Origin: Thermoleophilaceae bacterium
GTDB taxonomy: Bacteria; Actinomycetota; Thermoleophilia; Solirubrobacterales; Thermoleophilaceae
Reading direction: 5' to 3'
Assembly: GCA_019683805.1 (NCBI GenBank)
Contig: JADGHQ010000002.1
Span: 1 to 64,000 of the forward strand
DNA: 64,000 nt
Positions 17,971 to 26,004 of this stretch are shown here, in pieces. Position numbers and translations under genes: made by a program. The stretch's first letter is position 1. The number at the start of each line of letters is the position of its first letter. A model generated the notes under the pieces. That model had not been told where the DNA came from. It searched no databases and saw nothing but the letters and a program-made list of their open reading frames with translations.

Positions 17971-18582
17971 ATGCCGCCCAGCGAGCGCCCGATCCCGCAG
18001 TTCATCGCCGAGCCGCCGCGCGAGCAGCTCCCCTACGGCCGCTGGGCCGAGACGCTCGCCGGGCACTTCCTCGACGCGGCGAGCCGGCTCGATGCGGAGG
18101 ACGACCTCGGCGAGCCGGGGCCGATCACCTGGTTCCCCGACCGCACCCTCTGGGGACGCACCTACGTCCCGTGCACCGCGCCGACCTCAAACGGCTTCGA
18201 GCTGTTCGGAGTCGTGTCCTTCACGCGCGAGCACGACGGCGCGGAGGCGCGCGACTTCGATGCCGCCGTCGACTACACCGACGAGACGGCGGAGGCGAAC
18301 CCCGACTGGCAGCTCGACCTCTCCGACCACGAGCTCGGCCACTGGCGCGGGCCCGGGGGCCGCACGGGCGAGATAGCGATCGTCTGGGGCGTCGCGCTCG
18401 TGGCGAACGGCGCGGTGGCGACCGCCGAGCTCGGCCCCACCACCACGGACCAGTGCGTGCTCGTGGACGACCGCTTCACGCTCGTGTCGCTCGACAACTA
18501 CGGCGGCGACTACCTCGAGGTGAAGCTCTGGGGCGCGGGCGGCGGCGAGCTGGCCAGCGAGTCCCTGTACGAGGACTACTGA
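17971..18582 (+). CDS. Conserved-looking hypothetical protein
   Basis: 203 residues from ATG 17971, no signal peptide or transmembrane helix, acidic overall. The composition is that of a soluble cytoplasmic beta-rich protein (ITWFPDRTLWGRTYVPCTAP, FELFGVVSFTRE, DNYGGDYLEVKLWGAGG). Codon use matches neighbouring genes, supporting expression. I do not recognise the family. It sits after the galT-like gene with its own promoter-like TAGGTT and ends before the Vgb-like gene; no functional hint comes from context. Confidence 0.7.
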   Translation: MPPSERPIPQFIAEPPREQLPYGRWAETLAGHFLDAASRLDAEDDLGEPGPITWFPDRTLWGRTYVPCTAPTSNGFELFGVVSFTREHDGAEARDFDAAVDYTDETAEANPDWQLDLSDHELGHWRGPGGRTGEIAIVWGVALVANGAVATAELGPTTTDQCVLVDDRFTLVSLDNYGGDYLEVKLWGAGGGELASESLYEDY

Positions 18583-18656
18583 GACGCGCTTGACCGCGGG
18601 CTGACCGCGCGGTTAGGCTCGTCGCTCGTTGCCGGCCCGCGGCCGGACGCCACCTG

Positions 18657-19937
18657 ATGGGCTCGCACGGACGTCGGTTATCGAGGGGGAGGGCCGCCTG
18701 CGCGCTGGCACTGGTGGTGCTGCTCGCGCTCCCGGCGAGCTCGTCCGCCGCGATCACTAGCTTCGCCATGCCGCCCGGGGCCCTGCCGGACCGGATCGCG
18801 GCCAGCCCGGACGGCGCGCTGTGGATGACCTTCTCGGGGACCTCGCAGGTGGGCCGCATGACCACCTCCGGGCAGGTCCGCGCGCTGCCGCTCGCCGGAA
18901 GCCAGGTGGGCGCGTCGGGCCTCGCGTTCGGGCCGGACGGATCGCTCTGGGTGGCGGAGGCCGCGGCGAACACGATCGTCCACATGGCCGCGGCGGGGAC
19001 GGTGCTCGGCACCGTCCTCATCCCCGGGTACTCGCACCAGCCCTACGGCGTGGCCGTGGGCCCGGATGGAAACGCGTGGGTGACTGAAGCCAACGAGGAC
19101 ACCGTGGCGCGGATCACGCCGGCGGGAGGCGTCACCGAGTTCCGCCTCCCCCCGGTGGGCAACGACCCCGCGGGAGCGGCCGACATCGTCGCCGGGCCGG
19201 ACGGGGCGATGTGGTTCACGCTGCTCGGCGCCGGGCGGGTCGGCAGGATCCAGGTGAGCGACGGGTCGATCGCGCTCTACCCGCTCCCGTCGGGTCGCTT
19301 CGCCCGGCCACACTCGATCGTCGTCGGGCCGGACGGCGCGCTCTGGTTCACCGAGAGCGGCGCCGACAGGATCGGCCGCATCACGACCGCCGGCGAGGTG
19401 ACGGAGTTCCCCCTGCCGACGCGCGGCGCCGGGCCGCGGGGGATCGACGTGGGCAGGGACGGCAACCTCTGGTTCGTCGAGGCGGACGCCGACAAGGTCG
19501 GGAGGATCACGCCGGGCGGGCGGGTGACCGAGTTCACGCTCGCGGCCGCGGGGAGCGTGCCGAACGACATCGCCTCGGGCCCGGACCGCGCGCTCTGGTT
19601 CACGCTGGTGAACGCGAACGCGGTGGGCCGCATCACGACCGACACCCCGCCCGCGCCGCCTCCCGCGGCCGCAAGCTGCGCGACCCGGCGCGCCGACCCG
19701 GGCGCCGTGCGCGTGTCGTGCCGCGTCCGGAGGCTCACGGGCGGCGCGCGCGTGACGGCGTCGCTCAGCCGCGGCCGCCGCGTCTACGCGAGCGCGGCGC
19801 GAGCGGTGCGGGGGCGCTCGTTCGGCTTCGTGCTGCACGGCCGCCGCGGCTCGCTGCCGCATGGCCGCTACCGCCTAAGCGCGCGCGTGACGAAGGCCGG
19901 CCAGGCCACGCCGATCGAGCTCGTCGTGCGCGTATAG
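18657..19937 (+). CDS. Secreted Vgb-like (streptogramin lyase family) beta-propeller protein
   Basis: 426 residues with a clear signal peptide (Arg-rich n-region, hydrophobic 15-28, cleavage near SSSAAIT). About seven repeats of the virginiamycin B lyase/NHL type follow, recognisable by GPDGALWFTESGADRIGRI and VTEFPLPT phrases spaced about 42 residues (blades to about 325). A C-terminal beta module (about 335-426) resembles the cell-surface tails seen in the first genes of the window. Real Vgb lyases are cytoplasmic; the export signal and tail argue for an extracellular binding or scaffold role rather than antibiotic inactivation. Confidence 0.82.
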   Translation: MGSHGRRLSRGRAACALALVVLLALPASSSAAITSFAMPPGALPDRIAASPDGALWMTFSGTSQVGRMTTSGQVRALPLAGSQVGASGLAFGPDGSLWVAEAAANTIVHMAAAGTVLGTVLIPGYSHQPYGVAVGPDGNAWVTEANEDTVARITPAGGVTEFRLPPVGNDPAGAADIVAGPDGAMWFTLLGAGRVGRIQVSDGSIALYPLPSGRFARPHSIVVGPDGALWFTESGADRIGRITTAGEVTEFPLPTRGAGPRGIDVGRDGNLWFVEADADKVGRITPGGRVTEFTLAAAGSVPNDIASGPDRALWFTLVNANAVGRITTDTPPAPPPAAASCATRRADPGAVRVSCRVRRLTGGARVTASLSRGRRVYASAARAVRGRSFGFVLHGRRGSLPHGRYRLSARVTKAGQATPIELVVRV

Positions 19938-19957
19938 CGGCCGCCGGCCGCGGCTAT
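19934..19957 (+). terminator. Imperfect hairpin at the end of the Vgb-like gene
   Basis: ATAGC (19934-19938) pairs with GCTAT (19953-19957) around a GGCCGCCGGCCG core, overlapping the stop codon. No U-tract. A weak terminator candidate before the tRNA gene. Confidence 0.3.
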
Positions 19958-19990
19958 CCTGGCGGCGACCGCGGGCCCCCGCTCGCGGGC

Positions 19991-19996
19991 TAGCAT
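19991..19996 (+). promoter_or_regulatory. -10 box TAGCAT of tRNA-Arg
   Basis: TAGCAT ten bases before the mature tRNA 5' end. The identical hexamer precedes the tRNA-Lys gene on the other strand at 57544-57549, which supports both. Confidence 0.5.
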
Positions 19997-20006
19997 CGTG
20001 ATCCAC

Positions 20007-20079
20007 GCCCCCGTAGCTCAGGGGATAGAGCACAGGTTTCCTAAACCTGGTGTCGGAGGTTCGAATCCTCCCGGGGGCG
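20007..20079 (+). tRNA. tRNA-Arg (anticodon CCT)
   Basis: Full cloverleaf of 73 bases: acceptor GCCCCCG (20007-20013) pairs with CGGGGGC (20072-20078), discriminator G, D-arm GCTC/GAGC, anticodon stem CAGGT/ACCTG around loop TTCCTAA giving anticodon CCT, and T-arm GGAGG/CCTCC with TTCGAAT. CCA is not encoded. It reads AGG codons. Confidence 0.96.
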
Positions 20080-20093
20080 CTGCGCGCGCAGCG
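20078..20093 (+). terminator. Hairpin directly after tRNA-Arg
   Basis: CGCTGC, GCGC loop, GCAGCG: a perfect 6-bp stem starting at the end of the tRNA. Could terminate or guide 3' processing; no U-tract. Confidence 0.35.
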
Positions 20094-20127
20094 GGGACGC
20101 TGCACCGGGCCGACCGGCGTGGGCCGC

Positions 20128-20133
20128 TAACGT
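20128..20133 (+). promoter_or_regulatory. -10-like TAACGT for the luciferase-like oxidoreductase gene
   Basis: TANNNT hexamer eight bases before the ATG at 20142, no Shine-Dalgarno sequence; leaderless geometry. Confidence 0.4.
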
Positions 20134-20141
20134 GAGCCCGC

Positions 20142-21215
20142 ATGGACGGCCTGCGGGTCAGCGTGCTCGACCAGTCGCCGATCCGCGAGGGCGCGACGGG
20201 GGCGGTCGCGCTGCGCGAGACGCTCGACCTGGCGCGCCTCGCCGACGAGCTCGGCTACCACCGCTACTGGGTCGCCGAGCACCACGGCGGGCCGATGCTC
20301 GCGAGCGCGAGCCCCGAGGTGCTGATCCCCGCGATCGCCTCGGCGACGTCGCGCCTGCGCGTCGGCAGCGGAGGGGTGATGCTCCCGCACTACAGCCCGC
20401 TCAAGGTGGCCGAGTCGTTCAGCGCGCTCAGCGGCCTCTTCCCCGGGCGCATCGACCTCGGCATCGGCCGCGCGCCCGGCACCGACCCGATGACGACATA
20501 CGCGCTCCAGCGCGACCGCCGCGAGGCCGCGCCCGACGACTTCCCGCAACAGCTCGCCGAGCTGCTGGGCTACCTGAACGACTCGCTGCCGCGCGACCAC
20601 CCCTTCGCGCGGCTCGCGGCGACGCTTCCGGGCCTGCCCGAGAAGCCCGAGCCGTGGCTGCTCGGATCCTCGCACCAGAGCGCGATCTGGGCCGGCGAGC
20701 TCGGCCTGCCGTACTCGTTCGCCGACTTCATCAACCCCGGCGGCGCGGAGATCGCGAGCCTCTACCGCGAGCGCTTCACGGACAGCGAGGCGCTGCCGGC
20801 GCCGCGCGTCATGGTCGGGGTCTGGGCGATCTGCGCCGACAGCGACGAGGAGGCGCAGCGGCTCGCCTCGAGCAGCCGCATGACGATGACGCTGCTGCGG
20901 CAGGGCCGCCTGATCCCCGTGCCGCCGCCCGAGAAGGCGCTCCGCTTCCTCGAGCAGCACGGCGCTGCGCGCGACGGCCGGCCGTCGGGGCGGCGGGCCG
21001 TGATCGGCGGGCCGGAGAAGGTCCGCGCCGGGCTCGAGCGGATCGCGCGCGAATACGGCGCGGAGGAGGTCATGGTGGTCACCATCACCTACGACCACGC
21101 GGCGCGGCGGCGGTCTTACGAGCTGATCGCGCAGGCCTTTGGGCTCGAGCGCCGCGGCCCCGGCGAGGAGGCGCGCGAACAGGTGTCCGTGTCGAGCCGC
21201 CCGGCCGCCGGCTAG
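20142..21215 (+). CDS. Luciferase-like (LLM class) flavin-dependent oxidoreductase
   Basis: 357 residues from ATG 20142. The TIM-barrel LLM family (MsnO8-like) is recognised by LRVSVLDQSPI, ARLADELGYHRYWVAEHHGGPMLAS, RVGSGGVMLPHYSPLKVAE, FPGRIDLGIGRAPGTD and the C-terminal RAVIGGPEKVRAGLE. It should bind FMN or F420-type reduced flavin and act as a monooxygenase or dehydrogenase on an unknown small molecule. The gene ends on a CTAG shared with convergent pyrE, so their stop codons overlap. Length is normal. Confidence 0.9.
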   Translation: MDGLRVSVLDQSPIREGATGAVALRETLDLARLADELGYHRYWVAEHHGGPMLASASPEVLIPAIASATSRLRVGSGGVMLPHYSPLKVAESFSALSGLFPGRIDLGIGRAPGTDPMTTYALQRDRREAAPDDFPQQLAELLGYLNDSLPRDHPFARLAATLPGLPEKPEPWLLGSSHQSAIWAGELGLPYSFADFINPGGAEIASLYRERFTDSEALPAPRVMVGVWAICADSDEEAQRLASSSRMTMTLLRQGRLIPVPPPEKALRFLEQHGAARDGRPSGRRAVIGGPEKVRAGLERIAREYGAEEVMVVTITYDHAARRRSYELIAQAFGLERRGPGEEAREQVSVSSRPAAG

Positions 21216-21763
21216 CGGTCCGGCCGCTCGGGGTAGACGTCGTCGATCGTCGTGAGCGCCACGTACGGCGCGCCGCCCGCCGCCGCGCGGATCGCCTCCG
21301 CGCCGCCGGCGAGCCGGTCGAGCACGCTCACCACGCCGACGATCTCGAGCCCTTCCTCGCGGACCCGCTCGATCGCCGCGATCGTGGAGCCGCCGGTGGT
21401 CACCACGTCCTCCACGATCAGGCAGCGGTCGTCGGGGCCGAGCAGCGGCCCCTCGACCCAGCGCTGCAGCCCGTGCGCCTTGCGCTCCTTGCGCACGAAG
21501 AACGCCTTCACGTCGGCGCCGGCCGCGAGCGCCGAGCACGCGATCGGGTCGGCGCCCATCGTCATGCCGCCCACGGCGGTCGCGCCGAGGCGCCGCGCCT
21601 CGCCCGCCACGAGCTCGCCCATCGCCATGAAGCCCGCGGGCCGCAGGGTGGCGCGCTTCGCGTCGACGTAGTACTGCGCCTTGCGGCCGCTCGTCAGCGT
21701 CACCTCCCCGATCACGAGGGCGTGCTCGCGCAGCTCCCTGACCAGCCGCTCGCGCGCGCTCAT
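21212..21763 (-). CDS. pyrE: Orotate phosphoribosyltransferase
   Basis: 183 residues; ATG 21763 overlaps the stop of the upstream gene (ATGA). It converts orotate and PRPP to OMP in pyrimidine synthesis. The PRPP-binding motif is CLIVEDVVTTGGSTIAAIE, with GVTLTSGRKAQYYVDAK-type N-terminus (EVTLTSGRKAQYYVD) and the catalytic loop FFVRKERKAHG. It is a standalone form. It is co-transcribed with the 118-residue membrane protein and convergent with the LLM oxidoreductase gene. Confidence 0.95.
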   Translation of the reverse strand: MSARERLVRELREHALVIGEVTLTSGRKAQYYVDAKRATLRPAGFMAMGELVAGEARRLGATAVGGMTMGADPIACSALAAGADVKAFFVRKERKAHGLQRWVEGPLLGPDDRCLIVEDVVTTGGSTIAAIERVREEGLEIVGVVSVLDRLAGGAEAIRAAAGGAPYVALTTIDDVYPERPDR

Positions 21764-22116
21764 GCCAGGTGCGCCCGCGCGCGGCGACCGTGCCGGTAGC
21801 CGGCGAGCAGCCACAGCGGGTAGGTGGCGAAGAGCATGCCCGCCACGAGGTGCGTGGCGGCGTCGTTGCGCTTGTGGTCGATCCGGAGCACGCCGGAGTT
21901 GAGCATCCAGTCGCGCCCGCTGCGCGCCCGCGTCGCCTTCCAGACCGGCCGCGTCCACTTCGCGTTCAGGTAGAGCGGGATCGAGACGCCCCAGAAGCCG
22001 GCGACCGTGGCGGCCGCCGCGAAGCGCGCCACGTTGCGCTGCGCGCGCTCGGGCGCGAGTCGGGCGTAGGCCTCGCCGCTCGCGTACAGCAGGGGGGCGT
22101 CGATCAGGAACGACAC
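21760..22116 (-). CDS. Small hypothetical membrane protein upstream of pyrE
   Basis: 118 residues from GTG 22116 preceded at nine bases by TAGGAT. Two hydrophobic segments are visible (about 32-50, VARFAAAATVAGFWGVSIPLY region, and about 88-105, HLVAGMLFATYPLWLLAGY) flanking an Arg/Lys-rich middle (WKATRARSGRDW). It has no recognised domain. The four-base overlap with pyrE indicates one operon, though a functional link to pyrimidine synthesis is not implied by its sequence. Confidence 0.7.
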   Translation of the reverse strand: MSFLIDAPLLYASGEAYARLAPERAQRNVARFAAAATVAGFWGVSIPLYLNAKWTRPVWKATRARSGRDWMLNSGVLRIDHKRNDAATHLVAGMLFATYPLWLLAGYRHGRRARAHLA

Positions 22117-22125
22117 GGCGGCGTG

Positions 22126-22131
22126 ATCCTA
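22126..22131 (-). promoter_or_regulatory. -10-like TAGGAT for the membrane protein-pyrE operon
   Basis: TANNNT on the minus strand nine bases before the GTG at 22116; near-leaderless geometry. Confidence 0.35.
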
Positions 22132-22263
22132 GTCTGAGCGGGCGCCCGGCCGGAGCGCCGCGGGTCTTCATCTCGGGAACGGATCTGCCGATGTAGTCCT
22201 CGCGGAGGAGCCCCGCCACGGGCACATGGCGAGCCACGGGAACAGCACGAGGGAGGCGGCGCG

Positions 22264-22641
22264 GTGATCGGCCTGCTGAGGCTTGCCTCGACGCTCGCCA
22301 GCGCGATCGTGATCGTGAGCTTCGCTGCCTTCGCCTCCGACCAGGCGGCGGCCGTCTCGAAGCGCCAGGTGCGCGCGATCGACGCTCCCGCCCCGAGCGC
22401 GGCGGCGGAGCGCGAGCGCGAGCAGGAGCACGGCCGGGTGCGCGAGGCGATCGACGACGCCAACGACGTGCTCGTCACGCCCTTCACCGGCCTGACCGGC
22501 TCGAGCAACGTCTGGGTGTCGCGCTCGGTGCCCGCGGTCGCTGCCCTGCTCGCCTACGGGGTCCTCGCGCGGGTGCTGCTCGCCTACCTCGAGAGCGCCC
22601 CGTCGCGCACCCGCGCCAGACTGCGCCGCCGGCGCGCCTAG
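22264..22641 (+). CDS. Hypothetical protein with two transmembrane segments
   Basis: 125 residues from GTG 22264. The N-terminal segment (residues 3-24) may be a signal or first helix; a charged middle (EREREQEHGRVREAIDDAND) is followed by a second helix (about 88-108, SVPAVAALLAYGVLARVLLAY) and an Arg-rich C-terminus (RTRARLRRRRA). I do not recognise the family. The stop codon shares a CTAG with the convergent L,D-transpeptidase-like gene. Codon use is normal for the window. Confidence 0.7.
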   Translation: MIGLLRLASTLASAIVIVSFAAFASDQAAAVSKRQVRAIDAPAPSAAAEREREQEHGRVREAIDDANDVLVTPFTGLTGSSNVWVSRSVPAVAALLAYGVLARVLLAYLESAPSRTRARLRRRRA

Positions 22642-23606
22642 CGGTAGACGTAGATCGGGTCTCCGAGCGAGATCCAGTCGTAGATCGAGACGGCGTTCGG
22701 GATCGGCACGCGGATCCAGCCGTGGCTCGCCGGGTAGGACGGCACCTCGGCGTAGCCGTGGACCGCGTAGCCGCCGATGAAGTAGCTCGAGTAGACCATG
22801 CCCTTCGCGTTCGTCCCGGGCGTCTTCAGGTAGAAGCGGAAGCGGCCGAACACCGTCGGCGTCGAGGGCTTGCCCGAGGACGCGTGGTAGATCCGCTGGG
22901 GCCGCCCGCCGCGCGCGAGCACGAGCACCTGGCGCGACCAGTCGAACTCCACGTGCTTGCCGGCGCCGGGGTGCTCGAGCGCGAAGCCGCCCCGGCCCGA
23001 GAGCAGCAGCTTGTAGACCTGGCGACTCGCCGCGCTCGTGCGGCTCATGCCGTTGACCTTGCGGAAGGCGAGCACCGCGCGGCCGGTGGCGGCGTCGAAG
23101 CGGCCGCTGCGCGAGGTGACGTAGCCGAGCCGCGCGAGCCCGCGCTGCAGCAGCCGCACCTTCAGCCCGCTCGCCCCCGCCGACGCCTCCGGCGCGACGA
23201 CGTGCACCGCGAGCCTCGCCGTGCGGCCCCGGTCCTCCGGGTCGCCGTCCCTGCGGATCGTGACCTTCAGCCGGTAGGTCCCGAGCCGCCGCGCGCGGAG
23301 CCTCACGCTGAAGCCCCCTCCCCGCAGTCTGCCGCGCACCGCTGCCGCGCGGCGGCCGCCGCGGAAGATCTCGACGGTGGCCACGCCGGGCTCGGCGAAC
23401 GGGCGCGGGCCCTCCACCACGACGGCCTGCCCCCTGTACGAGTACGTGCGGCCGCCGAGCAAGAGGCCCGAGGCGATGTGCACGCGGCTGCCGAAATCGT
23501 GCGCGGCCGTCTGCGGCCGGGCCGCGGGCGCGCCGGCGGCGTGGGCCGCGGGAGCGGCCACGGCGACCGCGAGCAGCGCCGCAGGCGTCGAGTACCGGCG
23601 CTGCAT
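22638..23606 (-). CDS. L,D-transpeptidase (YkuD)-like secreted protein with Trp in place of the catalytic Cys
   Basis: 322 residues with a signal peptide (to about residue 25). An N-terminal beta domain (about 30-155) is followed by a peptidoglycan-binding domain type 1 (about 160-215, LQRGLARLGYVTSRSGRFDAATGRAVLAF) and a YkuD fold (about 220-322). The YkuD signature normally reads HG then SHGC(I/V)R; here His283-Gly284 are present but the second part is SHGWIRV, with Trp297 encoded by TGG. Transpeptidation by the Cys mechanism is therefore not possible as read; it may bind peptidoglycan only. A sequencing error TGC to TGG cannot be excluded. Confidence 0.88.
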   Translation of the reverse strand: MQRRYSTPAALLAVAVAAPAAHAAGAPAARPQTAAHDFGSRVHIASGLLLGGRTYSYRGQAVVVEGPRPFAEPGVATVEIFRGGRRAAAVRGRLRGGGFSVRLRARRLGTYRLKVTIRRDGDPEDRGRTARLAVHVVAPEASAGASGLKVRLLQRGLARLGYVTSRSGRFDAATGRAVLAFRKVNGMSRTSAASRQVYKLLLSGRGGFALEHPGAGKHVEFDWSRQVLVLARGGRPQRIYHASSGKPSTPTVFGRFRFYLKTPGTNAKGMVYSSYFIGGYAVHGYAEVPSYPASHGWIRVPIPNAVSIYDWISLGDPIYVYR

Positions 23607-23615
23607 GGCGCGGTG

Positions 23616-23621
23616 AATCTA
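23616..23621 (-). promoter_or_regulatory. -10-like TAGATT for the L,D-transpeptidase-like gene
   Basis: TANNNT on the minus strand nine bases before the ATG at 23606; no Shine-Dalgarno sequence. Confidence 0.35.
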
Positions 23622-23651
23622 GCCGGCCGGGCGGCGGCCCGCCAACGCCCA

Positions 23652-24434
23652 TCAGGCGACGAGCCGGCGGCGCATCGCCTGCACCGGGAGCGGCAGCAGC
23701 GCGACCGTCAGCACGACCAGCCAGAGCGAGTTGCCGAGGATCGACCCGAGCTCCGGGCCGAGGATCAGCCCGCGCGTGATCTGGACGAGGTGGTAGAGCG
23801 GCGTGAGCCACGCCACCACGTGCGTCCACTCGGGGAGGCGGTCGAGCGGGTAGAAGATCCCGCTGAACAGGAACAGCGGCGTGATCAGCAGCGTGTAGTA
23901 GTACGAGTAGAGCTCCACCCGGTTGACGACCGTGGTGAAGGCGATCCCCATCATCCCGAAGCAGCTCCCGCCGAGCAGCAGGAACAGCGGGACGAGCACC
24001 GCCCAGGGCGACTCCACGAAGCCGAAGATCGCCACGACCACGAGGAACGCGGTCCCGTAGATCAGCGCGCGCGTCGCGGCCCACGCCACCTCCGCGACGA
24101 CCAGGTCCTCGACCTCGACGGGGGTGGACACGATCGCGTCGTAGAGCCGGTTCTCGGTCATCTTGAAGTAGATGTTCCAGGTGGTCTCGAACGACGCCGC
24201 CCACATCGTCGACGAGGCGACGAGCCCGCTCGCGATGAACTCCTTGTACGGGATCCCGTTGACCGACTGGAGGTATGCGCCGAGCCCGAACCCCATCGCG
24301 AGCAGGTAGAAGACGGGGTCGATGAAGTTCGGCAGCAGCGCCCCGCGCCAGAGCTTCGAGAACACGAGCAGGTCGCGCCGCCAGACGCGGTAGGCCATGC
24401 GCGGGCTGGGCAGGAGCGGGCGGGGCGCGCTCAT
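23652..24434 (-). CDS. ABC-2 type transporter permease
   Basis: 260 residues; ATG 24434 overlaps the ATPase stop (ATGA). Six transmembrane helices and the ABC-2/NodJ-like pattern are visible: RRDLLVFSKLWRGALLPNFIDPVFYLLAMGFGLG (first part), YDAIVSTPVEVEDLVVAEV, and the C-terminal LFLFSGIFYPLDRLPEW. It forms an exporter with the preceding ATPase, of the kind used for polysaccharides, lipids or drugs. The neighbouring membrane-protease and sugar-transferase genes hint at an envelope substrate, but this is inference. Confidence 0.9.
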   Translation of the reverse strand: MSAPRPLLPSPRMAYRVWRRDLLVFSKLWRGALLPNFIDPVFYLLAMGFGLGAYLQSVNGIPYKEFIASGLVASSTMWAASFETTWNIYFKMTENRLYDAIVSTPVEVEDLVVAEVAWAATRALIYGTAFLVVVAIFGFVESPWAVLVPLFLLLGGSCFGMMGIAFTTVVNRVELYSYYYTLLITPLFLFSGIFYPLDRLPEWTHVVAWLTPLYHLVQITRGLILGPELGSILGNSLWLVVLTVALLPLPVQAMRRRLVA

Positions 24435-25156
24435 TCGCGCAGGCTGCGCCCGGTGATCTCGAGGAACACGCCCTCGAGCGTGTCCTGCCCGTGTCGCTCG
24501 CGCAGCTCCGCCGGCGAGCCCTCGCTCACGATGCGCCCGTCGTCCATGATCGCGAGCCGGTCGCAGATGCGCTCCGCCTCCTCCATGTAGTGGGTCGTGA
24601 GGATGAGCGTCACGCCCGACCGCTTGAGCTGGTCGAGCGTCGCCCAGACGGCGAGCCGCGCCTGCGGGTCGAGCCCCGTCGCGGGCTCGTCGAGCACGAT
24701 CAGGTCCGGCTCGTTCACGAGCGCGCGGGCGATCAGCAGCCGCCGCTGCATGCCGCCGGAGAGCTCGCGCGGCTTGGAGTCGCCGCGGCGCTCGAGCCGC
24801 GCCATGCGCAGGAGGTCCTCCACGCGCCCGTCGGCCGGCAGGCCGTGGTAGCGCGCCTGCATCTCGAGGTTCTCGCGCGCCGACAGCTCCCAGTCGAGGT
24901 TCGTCGTCTGCGGCACCACGCCGATGCGCGACTTGATCGCTCGGCGCTCGCGCGAGGCGTCCATCCCGAGCACGCGCAGCGAGCCCTCCTCGACGCTCGC
25001 GAGCCCGTAGATCATCTTCATCGTGGTGGTCTTGCCCGCGCCGTTCGGGCCGAGGAAGCCGAAGCACTCGCGCTCGCGCACGTCGAAGTCGATCCCGTCG
25101 ACCGCCACGAGCTCGCCGTAGCGCTTGCGCAGCCCCCGCCCCTCGACGGCGTTCAC
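24431..25156 (-). CDS. ABC transporter ATP-binding protein
   Basis: 241 residues from GTG 25156, which overlaps the CPBP gene stop. All nucleotide-binding motifs are present: GPNGAGKTTT (Walker A), VVPQTTNLDWELSARENL (Q-loop), RELSGGMQRRLLIARAL (signature), LIVLDEPATGLD (Walker B) and TTHYMEEAERICDR (switch His). It is the DrrA/NodI-type ATPase for the ABC-2 permease that follows, probably an exporter. Confidence 0.94.
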   Translation of the reverse strand: MNAVEGRGLRKRYGELVAVDGIDFDVRERECFGFLGPNGAGKTTTMKMIYGLASVEEGSLRVLGMDASRERRAIKSRIGVVPQTTNLDWELSARENLEMQARYHGLPADGRVEDLLRMARLERRGDSKPRELSGGMQRRLLIARALVNEPDLIVLDEPATGLDPQARLAVWATLDQLKRSGVTLILTTHYMEEAERICDRLAIMDDGRIVSEGSPAELRERHGQDTLEGVFLEITGRSLRE

Positions 25157-25998
25157 GGCGACTCCGCGCGCGCCTGCCTGCGCGCGAGCAACGGCGGCGC
25201 GAGCGCGCATGCCGAGACCATCGCCGCACCGAGCGCCACGGTCACCCCCGTTCCGTGATCCGCCTGGGCGGCGAGCGCCACCGTGTTGTTGAAGGCGTGC
25301 AGCCCGATCGTGGCGAACAGCGTGCCGGTCCGCTCGTACACGAGGCAGAGGATCACGCCGAGCAGCGCCAGCGCCGGGAGCACGGAGAACGACGAGCCCG
25401 AGGCGTGGATCGCGCCGAACACGACTCCGTCGACGAGGGCCGAGAAGGCGACGCCGTAGCGGGTGCGGAGCGCCCGGTAGAAGAACCCGCGGAAGAAGAG
25501 CTCCTCCGCCACGGGCGCCACCACGATCACGAGCAGCGCGGCGAGCACGAGCCGCAGGTCGCTCTGGTCGACCGCGAGGTCGTTCGTGACCTCCTGCTCC
25601 TGGTGGAGGTTCAGCAGCGTCACGTAGAGGACCGAGAGCGCCCAATAGGCGGCGAACCCGATCCCCGCGACCTTCAGGGTCAGGCGCAGCGGGGCGGCGC
25701 GGAAGCCGAACTGGCGCAGGCGCGGCCGCGCGCTCTGGGCTGCGAGGAACACCGCGGTGGCGATGAAGACCGCGTCCTGCAGGAGCGTGCCGACCAGCGT
25801 GAACGTGGGGTCGCCCGAGTCGATGCCCGCGCCGAAGGCGCTCGCGAGCACGCCGATCACGGCGAACACGAACAGCGTCGCCGCGAAGCCCGTGACGAGC
25901 GCGACCGGCCCGTACCAGGGCGGCCAGCGCGGCTGGTCGGCGTCCTGCCGGTCCGGCACGGGCGCCGCGGGCGCCGGGATGCTCGGGGGGTGGGCCAT
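25153..25998 (-). CDS. CPBP-family intramembrane glutamic endopeptidase
   Basis: 281 residues with about seven transmembrane helices. The Abi/CPBP motifs are EELFFRGFFYR (Glu165, Glu166, Arg170), FGAIHASG and LHAFNNTVAL. The family contains Rce1-like prenyl-protein proteases and bacteriocin-immunity proteins. It lies between a HAD phosphatase and an ABC exporter in a minus-strand operon, where it could process or protect against an exported product. A Pro-rich cytoplasmic N-terminus precedes the first helix. Confidence 0.9.
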   Translation of the reverse strand: MAHPPSIPAPAAPVPDRQDADQPRWPPWYGPVALVTGFAATLFVFAVIGVLASAFGAGIDSGDPTFTLVGTLLQDAVFIATAVFLAAQSARPRLRQFGFRAAPLRLTLKVAGIGFAAYWALSVLYVTLLNLHQEQEVTNDLAVDQSDLRLVLAALLVIVVAPVAEELFFRGFFYRALRTRYGVAFSALVDGVVFGAIHASGSSFSVLPALALLGVILCLVYERTGTLFATIGLHAFNNTVALAAQADHGTGVTVALGAAMVSACALAPPLLARRQARAESP

Positions 25999-26004
25999 GC
26001 AGGG

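Noticed and set aside
18657-19937. Call of streptogramin resistance for the Vgb-like protein
   Set aside because: Signal peptide and surface-type tail do not fit the cytoplasmic lyase; only the propeller family is supported.
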